From positions 1 to 6,033 of the forward strand of contig JAGXHH010000138.1 in NCBI GenBank assembly GCA_024636355.1: a DNA stretch of 6,033 nucleotides, in the 5' to 3' direction. Positions 1 to 4,732 of the stretch are shown here, piece by piece. The notes beneath the pieces are model-generated. The model saw only the letters and a list, made by a program, of their open reading frames with translations, did not search any database and had not been told where the DNA came from. The position numbers were made by a program, and so were the translations under genes. The first letter of the stretch is position 1; each line of letters starts with the position of its first letter. Source of the DNA: Desulfobacteraceae bacterium. Lineage in GTDB: Bacteria; Desulfobacterota; Desulfobacteria; Desulfobacterales; Desulfosalsimonadaceae.

Positions 1-69
1 ATCGCCGAGGGAACCCCCGGGGAGATCCAGGAAAACCCGGAAGTAATTGCGGCTTATCTGGGAGAGTAA
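1..69 (+). CDS. livG: C-terminal end of a LivG-like branched-chain amino acid ABC transporter ATPase (partial)
   Basis: Only the last 22 codons and a TAA stop are present; the gene begins left of the window. The visible tail reads I-A-E-G-T-P-G-E-I-Q, then E-N-P-E-V-I-A-A-Y-L-G-E. This matches the typical end of LivG-type ATPases, where a glycine-rich turn (EGTP.EI) precedes an NPEV..AYLG motif. The protein would be the cytoplasmic partner ATPase that, with LivF, powers a LivHM permease importing leucine, isoleucine, valine or related carboxylates. The stop is one base before the LivF start, the tight spacing expected of a translationally coupled liv operon. The identity rests on the tail motif plus the neighbouring livF, because none of the nucleotide-binding motifs lies in the window. 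Confidence 0.82.
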   Translation: MAEGTPGEIQENPEVIAAYLGE

Positions 70-70
70 C

Positions 71-808
71 ATGCTGCGCCTGGTAAACGTCAACAGCTAT
101 TATGGTTTGGTCCACGTACTCAAGAACGTGTCGATGCACGTGGGGCAGAGTGAAGTGGTGACTATTATCGGGGCCAACGGCGCCGGCAAGACGACCACCC
201 TCCGGGCGATCAGCGGATTGCAGCCGGTTCGCAGCGGTAAAATTTATTTCGAAGAAACCGATATCACCGGAATGCCGGCGGAAAAGCTGGTGAGCCTTGG
301 TATCGGACATGTTCCGGAAGGCCGTCAGATATTCCGCCCCATGTCCGTTTATGACAACCTTGAAATCGGCGGTCACCTGATTTACCGGCATCACGGCAAA
401 AAACAGCTTCGCTCCGATATTGAAAAAATGTTTGACATGTTTCCGGTGCTGCGGCAGCGTCGCAGTCAGTATGCCGGAACGCTTTCAGGCGGCGAGCAGC
501 AGATGCTCGCTATTGCAATGGCCCTTATGCCCCGACCCAGACTGCTGCTCCTCGATGAACCGTCCATGGGACTTGCCCCGATAATCGTCAAAGAGATTTT
601 TGCCACCATTTCGCAGTTCCAGAGGGAACAGAACCTGACGGTACTCCTGATTGAACAAAATGCCAATGCCGCCCTGAAGATTTCCGACCGGGGGTATGTT
701 CTTGAAACCGGGCGTATTATCATTGAAGAAGATGCCGCTGCGCTGATGACCAATCCGGAGGTCAAGCGGGCCTATCTCGGACGGGAGCAAAAGGAGATCT
801 GGGAATAA
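71..808 (+). CDS. livF: LivF-like branched-chain amino acid ABC transporter ATPase
   Basis: A complete 245-residue ABC ATPase, the usual LivF length. Walker A is G34-A-N-G-A-G-K40-T41, the ABC signature is LSGGEQQ at 138-144, and Walker B is LLLLDEP at 158-164. The segment VPEGRQIF at 81-88 and the tail TNPEVKRAYLG are hallmarks of LivF. The H-loop position reads LLIEQN (Q196), so the usual switch histidine is absent, as is normal for LivF proteins. It should sit on the cytoplasmic face of a LivHM permease together with LivG and hydrolyse ATP to import branched-chain amino acids or, in some bacteria, amides or aromatic and other carboxylates. The ATG at 71 is preferred over an in-frame TTG at 47: it follows GGGAGAG at 60-66, lies one base after the livG stop, and gives the family-typical N-terminus MLRLVNVNSYYG. 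The true substrate cannot be told without the binding protein. Confidence 0.93.
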   Translation: MLRLVNVNSYYGLVHVLKNVSMHVGQSEVVTIIGANGAGKTTTLRAISGLQPVRSGKIYFEETDITGMPAEKLVSLGIGHVPEGRQIFRPMSVYDNLEIGGHLIYRHHGKKQLRSDIEKMFDMFPVLRQRRSQYAGTLSGGEQQMLAIAMALMPRPRLLLLDEPSMGLAPIIVKEIFATISQFQREQNLTVLLIEQNANAALKISDRGYVLETGRIIIEEDAAALMTNPEVKRAYLGREQKEIWE

Positions 809-809
809 G

Positions 810-875
810 ATGAACAACGGATTGCATCACACGCTATTCGGAACCAACCCGAAAGTACGGGGGGAAATTCGATGA
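810..875 (+). CDS. Possible 21-codon ORF between livF and the paaK-like gene
   Basis: An ATG one base after the livF stop opens 21 codons (beginning MNNGLHHTLF). The TGA stop overlaps the ATG of the paaK-like gene in an ATGA junction at 872-875. An AAGGAG lies at 791-796, 13 bases upstream, which is rather far for a ribosome binding site. The arrangement could couple translation from livF into the downstream gene. The peptide has no recognisable domain, signal or hydrophobic segment, and a reading frame this short across a 63-base gap can arise by chance. The paaK-like gene also has its own G-rich ribosome binding site. Treat this as a coupling element at most, not as an established gene. Confidence 0.2.
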   Translation: MNNGLHHTLFGTNPKVRGEIR

Positions 876-2179
876 CCTACTGGAACCAGACAATTGAGTG
901 CATGGATCGGGAGGCGATCGCCCAGGGTCAGCTCGAAGGATTGCAGGCCACGCTCAACCGGGTCTACAAGAACGTACGCCACTATCGCAAACTTTTCCGG
1001 GAAATCGATTTCATGCCCGAAGACGTGCGATCGCTCGATGAGTTCCGGCAGCTTCCGTTTCTTACCCGCCGGGACCTGAGCCGGAATTATCCCTATGACA
1101 TGTTTGCCGTGCCTTTGCGTGAAGTCGTCCGCCTGCACACCACCGCATTTAATTTCGAGGAACCGGTAGCCGTCGGATTTACCGCCAACGACATGAAGAA
1201 CTGGGCGGAACTGACCGCACGAAACCTGGCAGCCGTCGGTGTGACCAAAGACGACGTGCTGCAGATTGCCCTGACGTTCGGCATCATGTCGGGTCCCTTC
1301 GGTATCCAGGCCGGCGCCGAACGGATCGGTGCTTCGGTCATTCCCATGTCGGCCGGCAAACTGCGTGAGCAGGTCAAAATCATGCGCGATTTTAAGACCA
1401 CGGTGCTTATCTCCACGCCGACAGTGGCTCTGGGTCTGATCCGGGCCATGGAAAAGCTTGATATTGATCCCCACGGACTGACCCTGAAATGCGGGGTATT
1501 CGGGGCGGAACCCTGGGCCGAGTCTACCCGCAGGGAAATCGAGGACCGGCTTCATATTACGGCGACCGATACATACGGCCTGACCGAGGTGTTCGGACCG
1601 GGTGTGGCCTGGGAATGCCCGGCCAAAAACGGCCTGCACATTGCCGAAGACCACTTCATTGCCGAGATTATCGACCCGGTTTCCCTGGAACCGCTTCCGC
1701 CCGGAACCGAAGGGGAGCTCGTTGTCACCACCATTGCCAAAGAGGCCTTCCCGCTGATACGGTTCCGGACCGGAGATCTGACCCGGATCGATTATACTCC
1801 TTGTGAATGCGGCCGCACCCATTGCCGGATTTCCCGCATTTTCAAACGGTGCGACGACGTACTCGTCGTTCGCGGAACCAGTGTGGCGCCGGAACAGATC
1901 GGGCGTATCCTGAACCAGATCAGCGGTTTCACGCCGAATTTTCAATTGATGGTTGAGCGTATCGAGGACCGGGACCAGTTGTTCGTCTTAATCGAGGTCA
2001 CGGACCGGTATTTTTTTGACCAGATGCGCAAACAGCGGCGGTTCGTCGAGCACCTGCATCAGCAGTTGTCGGAGTTCATGGGGTGGGAAATCAATGTCCG
2101 GCTGGTAGAACCCGGAACGTTTGATTCGAATCGGCCCGTGGTGGACAAACGCCGGTTTGATGTTGATCCGGAGCCGTAG
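872..2179 (+). CDS. PaaK-family (phenylacetate-CoA ligase-like) protein with degenerate ATP-binding loop
   Basis: A 435-residue protein, the length of PaaK, a cytoplasmic ligase making phenylacetyl-CoA from phenylacetate, ATP and CoA. It aligns with PaaK along its whole length: NRVYKNVRHYRKLF near the N-terminus, GAERIGASVIPMSAGK in the middle, VFGAEPW, YGLTE at 235-239 followed by VFGPGVAWEC, RFRTGD at 297-302, a C-x-C-G-R-T-H-C cluster at 311-318, and the hinge K325-R-C-D-D with VLVVRG. Two key elements are abnormal. The phosphate-binding loop, SSGTTGKP in PaaK after the conserved histidine, reads TTAFNFEEP at 90-98. The C-terminal SEGKA lysine motif is replaced by DSNRPVVDKRR at 418-428. 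It may therefore be a divergent or non-adenylating paralogue. The ATG at 872 follows a G-rich ribosome binding site at 859-864 and gives the family-typical start MTYWN. The gene lies 63 bases after livF and is probably co-transcribed with it. The family call is secure; the reaction is not. Confidence 0.88.
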   Translation: MTYWNQTIECMDREAIAQGQLEGLQATLNRVYKNVRHYRKLFREIDFMPEDVRSLDEFRQLPFLTRRDLSRNYPYDMFAVPLREVVRLHTTAFNFEEPVAVGFTANDMKNWAELTARNLAAVGVTKDDVLQIALTFGIMSGPFGIQAGAERIGASVIPMSAGKLREQVKIMRDFKTTVLISTPTVALGLIRAMEKLDIDPHGLTLKCGVFGAEPWAESTRREIEDRLHITATDTYGLTEVFGPGVAWECPAKNGLHIAEDHFIAEIIDPVSLEPLPPGTEGELVVTTIAKEAFPLIRFRTGDLTRIDYTPCECGRTHCRISRIFKRCDDVLVVRGTSVAPEQIGRILNQISGFTPNFQLMVERIEDRDQLFVLIEVTDRYFFDQMRKQRRFVEHLHQQLSEFMGWEINVRLVEPGTFDSNRPVVDKRRFDVDPEP

Positions 2180-2212
2180 GGCCGATCTTTTCGCAAACTA
2201 CGGATTCTCCTG

Positions 2213-2242
2213 TTGAATGTATAGGCGAATATGCGATATGTA
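2213..2242 (+). promoter_or_regulatory. Weak candidate promoter upstream of folD
   Basis: TTGAAT at 2213-2218 is followed after 17-18 bases by ATATGT/TATGTA at 2236-2242, in the A+T-richer gap between the paaK-like gene and folD. The -35 element is fair and the -10 element is poor (three of six bases of TATAAT). No terminator is visible between 2180 and 2303, so folD may instead be read through from the liv operon. The separate ribosome binding site and the unrelated function of folD make an independent promoter plausible, but this one is only a guess. Confidence 0.22.
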
Positions 2243-2303
2243 ACGATTAATCGAAAACTGGCAGCAATAAACCCTCTTGTAACCCTATTGAAAGGAGTTA
2301 GAA

Positions 2304-3212
2304 ATGACAGCGAAATTAATTATGGGAACCGAAATCCGGGAGGAAATCCTGGAGGAAATTACGAAGGAAGTCAGCCAGATCAAGGAAAAGCACGGCGTAG
2401 TGCCGGGCCTGGTCACGATTCTAATCGGTGCAAACCCCGCATCCATGTCGTATGTGACCTTGAAGATCAAAACCGCGGAACGGGTCGGCTTCCATGAAGT
2501 TCAGGATTCTCAGCCGGCAGACATTTCCGAGGCCGATCTGCTGGCATTGATCGACAAATACAACAAGGACGATTCCATCAACGGCATCCTCGTTCAACTC
2601 CCCCTTCCCAAGCACATCAATGAGAAAAAGGTGTTAAACGCCATCGATCCGGACAAGGACGTCGACGGCTTCCATCCGGTCAACGTCGGCCGTTTGATGA
2701 TCGGCGGTTCGGAAGTGAAATTTCCGCCCTGCACCCCGGCAGGCATCCAGGAAATGATCGTGCGCGCCGGCGTGGAAACCAGTGGTGCGGAAGTCGTGGT
2801 AGTCGGCCGGTCGAATATCGTCGGCAAACCGATTGCCAACATGATGGTGCAGAAAGGTCCCGGCGCCAATTCGACGGTGACCATCGTCCATACCCGCACC
2901 AAGGACCTGGCAGCACATTGCAAGCGTGCCGATATCCTGATCGTTGCCGCGGGGGTTCCGGGCCTGGTCAAACCCGAATGGATCAAACCGGGTGCCTGCG
3001 TTATCGATGTCGGGGTCAACCGGGTCGGTGAAAAGGTCAGCGAAAAGACCGGCAAGACGGTTGCCATCCTGAGAGGCGACGTCGATTTCGATGCGGCCAA
3101 GGAAATTGCCGGCTCCATTACACCGGTTCCGGGCGGTGTCGGTCCCATGACCATCACCATGCTGATGAAAAATACGCTCAATTCGCTGAAATTCAGACTG
3201 GGTCTCATGTAA
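2304..3212 (+). CDS. folD: Bifunctional methylenetetrahydrofolate dehydrogenase / methenyltetrahydrofolate cyclohydrolase
   Basis: A 302-residue FolD, slightly longer than the 288 residues of E. coli FolD. It interconverts 5,10-methylene-, 5,10-methenyl- and 10-formyl-tetrahydrofolate in the cytoplasm, normally with NADP. Catalytic residues fall at the E. coli positions: Y50 and K54 in ASMSYVTLKIK, Q98 in LVQLPLP, and D121 in DKDVDGFHPVN. The nucleotide-binding domain has PPCTPAGI, then GRSNIVGKP, and ends in ITPVPGGVGPMT. The extra length lies mainly in two loops, KGPGANST before the TVTIVHTRT strand and VGEKVSEKTGKTV before LRGDVDF; I recall similar loops in FolDs of several anaerobes and Bacteroidetes. 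The ATG at 2304 has a good AGGAG at 2293-2297. In sulfate reducers and acetogens FolD also serves the methyl branch of the Wood-Ljungdahl pathway, so both biosynthetic and catabolic roles are possible. A strong terminator follows at once. Confidence 0.97.
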   Translation: MTAKLIMGTEIREEILEEITKEVSQIKEKHGVVPGLVTILIGANPASMSYVTLKIKTAERVGFHEVQDSQPADISEADLLALIDKYNKDDSINGILVQLPLPKHINEKKVLNAIDPDKDVDGFHPVNVGRLMIGGSEVKFPPCTPAGIQEMIVRAGVETSGAEVVVVGRSNIVGKPIANMMVQKGPGANSTVTIVHTRTKDLAAHCKRADILIVAAGVPGLVKPEWIKPGACVIDVGVNRVGEKVSEKTGKTVAILRGDVDFDAAKEIAGSITPVPGGVGPMTITMLMKNTLNSLKFRLGLM

Positions 3213-3250
3213 ACCGCTGAAGCGACAAGTCAGTTAGAAATAAGTTATTC

Positions 3251-3311
3251 AAAAAGCTGGAAATAACCATGTGTACGATTTTTTTGTCCATGGTTGTTTC
3301 CAGCTTTTTTT
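3251..3311 (+). terminator. Strong intrinsic terminator after folD
   Basis: An inverted repeat pairs 3251-3271 with 3289-3309: 21 base pairs with a single G-U wobble around a 17-base loop. The core is AAAAAGCTGGAAA on the left and TTTCCAGCTTTTTTT on the right, so the descending arm runs straight into a seven-T tract. This is a textbook Rho-independent terminator 38 bases after the folD stop. Because the left arm begins with five A residues, the same structure could also stop transcription on the opposite strand, although no gene on that strand is visible nearby. Confidence 0.93.
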
Positions 3312-3381
3312 AGTTACGGGAGGACGGAAGCCTGCGAAAAAATGGAAACAAAATAATCGCAGCCATTAAAAGACATGCGAT

Positions 3382-3415
3382 TTGATTGACAAAAAAATCA
3401 TGTTTATACTATAAG
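3382..3415 (+). promoter_or_regulatory. Sigma-70 type promoter, two overlapping registers, for the M23 peptidase gene
   Basis: Two overlapping hexamer pairs are present. TTGATT at 3382-3387 and TATACT at 3405-3410 are separated by exactly 17 bases. TTGACA at 3386-3391, a perfect -35 consensus, and TATAAG at 3410-3415 are separated by 18 bases. The spacer has a run of seven or more A residues. Transcription would start near 3418-3424, giving a leader of roughly 200 bases before the ATG at 3628. The position between a strong terminator and the next gene supports a real promoter. Confidence 0.68.
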
Positions 3416-3627
3416 GAAGGTGTTCAAACCATTAAAACTATTGAAAGTTGTTCAGGTAATACGGGTAGGTTCATTGTTGCATTCCAAATGACGCCAGGCA
3501 GTAACATATGAAGTTTTCGCCTGCGTATATATGTCCGTTGATAAAGGAGCCGATAACGAAGCCGGCGGACGCGGTCCTCACTGGAATGTGACATGGAATA
3601 AGTCGGGGCAAACAGGGGGCTTGACGA

Positions 3628-4584
3628 ATGGCGGACGGATACACACTATGGGATGACAAAGATTGCAATTGCCGGTTGAACGCCGGGAAATTTGCACGAG
3701 CGGTGATCTCCGGCATTATTATGGTGGCCTTGAGCCTGTCGATCATTACTCTGGTTGCAGGCTTCTTTGAGTACAATCGGCTAAAGGAGTATCATTCCCG
3801 CTACCTGGATCAGCAAACGGCAATCGCCGGTTTGCAGAAAAAACTCGAGATGCGGAAATCCCAGATTGAGTCGCTTTCCGGAAAGCTTCGCGCACTGGAA
3901 ACGGAATTTATTGAATTATCATTGTTTGAGCGAAATATTCGGGATATCTCCGGTGTTGAACATTTTTCCGGTCGCTTGAGCCTGTTCGGCATTGGCGGTG
4001 AATTTCCGGAGGGGATCGATCCGGAAGAAATCGTCTGGCAGCAACCGGATAACCTGGTACAGGTTATCGACGGTAGAATTTCGAAGTTAAATGATGCCGC
4101 TGCCCGTCGTTCCCAGAGTCTGCAGGCGCTGTATGAAATTCTAAAAACACAGCAGGAAGTGCTGGCGGTTACGCCATCGATTGAACCGGTCGAAGAAGGA
4201 TGGATTTCATCCTGTTTCGGGTATCGGGAATCACCGTTTACCGGGCACCGGGAGTATCATACAGGAGTCGATATTGCCATCCGGCACGGATCCCCTGTAA
4301 GGGCGACGGCAAACGGGGTAATCCAGTTTTCCGGCACCCGGGGAAATCTGGGAAAACTCGTTGAAATTGATCATGGATATGGTATTGTGTCCAGGTACGG
4401 CCATTTAAGCACGTTACTGGTAACGGAAAAGCAGGAGATCAGTAAGGGAGACATCATTGCGGAGACCGGCAATACCGGCAGAAGCACCGGACCGCATCTG
4501 CATTATGAAGTTCGTTTCAACGGCATCCCGATGAATGCTGAAATGTATATGCCCCAATACCTCGCGGAAAATACCATGGACTGA
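3628..4584 (+). CDS. Membrane-anchored M23 (LytM-type) peptidoglycan peptidase
   Basis: A 318-residue protein of the zinc metallopeptidase M23 family, which cuts cross-links in peptidoglycan in the periplasm. A short cytoplasmic N-terminus (with C13-N-C15) precedes one hydrophobic segment at about 25-47 (AVISGIIMVALSLSIITLVA), likely an uncleaved anchor. Residues about 50-97 are rich in heptad-like L, I, E and K and are probably a coiled coil; a second helical region lies near 145-180. The LytM domain spans about 190-310. Its zinc ligands H211 and D215 (HTGVD) and H292, and the catalytic histidines H259 (RYGHLS) and H290 (GPHLHYEV), are all present, so it is probably an active enzyme and not an EnvC/NlpD-type activator. 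The ATG at 3628 is the first start after an in-frame TGA at 3622-3624 and has GGGGG at 3615-3619. It has its own promoter. I recall an M23 gene just before secA as recurrent in Desulfobacterota. Which bond it cuts cannot be told. Confidence 0.93.
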   Translation: MADGYTLWDDKDCNCRLNAGKFARAVISGIIMVALSLSIITLVAGFFEYNRLKEYHSRYLDQQTAIAGLQKKLEMRKSQIESLSGKLRALETEFIELSLFERNIRDISGVEHFSGRLSLFGIGGEFPEGIDPEEIVWQQPDNLVQVIDGRISKLNDAAARRSQSLQALYEILKTQQEVLAVTPSIEPVEEGWISSCFGYRESPFTGHREYHTGVDIAIRHGSPVRATANGVIQFSGTRGNLGKLVEIDHGYGIVSRYGHLSTLLVTEKQEISKGDIIAETGNTGRSTGPHLHYEVRFNGIPMNAEMYMPQYLAENTMD

Positions 4585-4588
4585 GTAC

Positions 4589-4680
4589 GCCGAGCGGACA
4601 CATTTCGGCATCAAACCCCGTGATACAGCAGCGGCTTTACCGCATGTATAACCAGGCCGTCCTTCCACGGGTGGCCGGTT
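4589..4680 (+). other. Cluster of small hairpins between the M23 gene and secA
   Basis: Three potential stem-loops follow one another. GCCGA at 4589-4593 pairs with TCGGC at 4605-4609. GCGG at 4631-4634 pairs with CCGC at 4640-4643 around a five-base loop. AACC-A-GGCC at 4650-4658 pairs with GGCCGGTT at 4673-4680 with one bulged A; an alternative inner pairing is CCGT/ACGG around CCTTCC. None is followed by a T tract, so they are not standard terminators. They may be part of a secA leader or simply chance pairings in G+C-rich sequence. Confidence 0.35.
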
Positions 4681-4727
4681 GCCTGCCTGATGCAAAAAAA
4701 ATCTATAAATATAAAGAGGTTTGTTAA
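4644..4727 (+). CDS. Possible 27-codon leader ORF immediately before secA
   Basis: ATG at 4644 opens 27 codons (beginning MYNQAVLPRVAG, ending KYKEVC) and stops with TAA at 4725-4727, five bases before the secA ATG. In-frame GTG at 4620 would give 35 codons. The AGAGG that could serve secA (4715-4719) lies inside this ORF, so translation of it could affect secA initiation. There is no good ribosome binding site for the ATG, no signal peptide, and no resemblance to the SecM arrest motif of enterobacteria. It may well be a chance frame. Confidence 0.2.
   Translation: MYNQAVLPRVAGCLPDAKKIYKYKEVC
4679..4709 (+). promoter_or_regulatory. Weak candidate promoter just before secA
   Basis: TATAAA at 4704-4709 (with a second TATAAA at 4710-4715) is a good -10 element in an A+T-rich patch that follows eight A residues. 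The only -35 candidate is TTGCCT at 4679-4684, with a long 19-base spacer. If used, the transcript would start close to the secA ribosome binding site. No terminator separates the M23 gene from secA, so secA could equally be read from the promoter at 3382-3415. Confidence 0.28.
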
Positions 4728-4732
4728 CGCTT

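Larger units (their letters stand above)
3213..3627. other. Non-coding stretch between folD and the M23 peptidase gene
   Basis: These 415 bases hold no convincing gene. In order they contain the folD terminator (3251-3311), an inverted repeat CTGCGA/TCGCAG (3332-3337 and 3357-3362, 19-base spacer) just before the promoter, a sigma-70 type promoter (3382-3415), and a leader of about 200 bases to the peptidase start. The leader has small potential helices: ACATAT/ATATGT at 3504-3509 and 3529-3534, GTCCG/CGGAC at 3533-3537 and 3566-3570, and GGAC/GTCC at 3567-3570 and 3574-3577. I recognise no known riboswitch or structured RNA class. The stretch is more A+T-rich than the genes on its left. Confidence 0.7.

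Noticed and set aside
47..70. TTG at 47 as an earlier LivF start
   Set aside because: It would overlap the livG end and add eight atypical residues; the ATG at 71 has a ribosome binding site and the family-typical N-terminus.
641..661. Missing H-loop histidine in LivF as a sign of an inactive ATPase
   Set aside because: LivF-type ATPases normally have EQN at this position, and Walker A, Walker B and the signature are all intact, so this is a family trait.
827..1945. Long 372-codon open frame on the minus strand opposite the paaK-like gene
   Set aside because: It lies antisense to a clearly homologous PaaK-family gene. Its translation is rich in G, R, H, D and F with no domain, as expected of the shadow of G+C-rich codons.
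2594..3208. Minus-strand 204-codon open frame opposite folD
   Set aside because: It is antisense to an unmistakable FolD with all its catalytic motifs; the translation is low-complexity and T/P/S-rich without motifs.
3508..3591. 27-codon + strand frame in the leader of the M23 gene (begins MKFSPAYICP)
   Set aside because: There is no ribosome binding site at a proper distance and no recognisable motif. It ends 36 bases before the real gene, so a chance frame is more likely.
3471..3776. Minus-strand 101-codon frame overlapping the M23 gene start
   Set aside because: It covers the promoter leader and the true M23 N-terminus antisense, and has no homology signal or upstream control elements.
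4650..4700. Hairpin AACC-A-GGCC/GGCCGGTT as a terminator after the M23 gene
   Set aside because: It is followed by C/G-rich sequence and then an A run, not a T tract, on the + strand. On the minus strand the T run would come before the stem, not after it.
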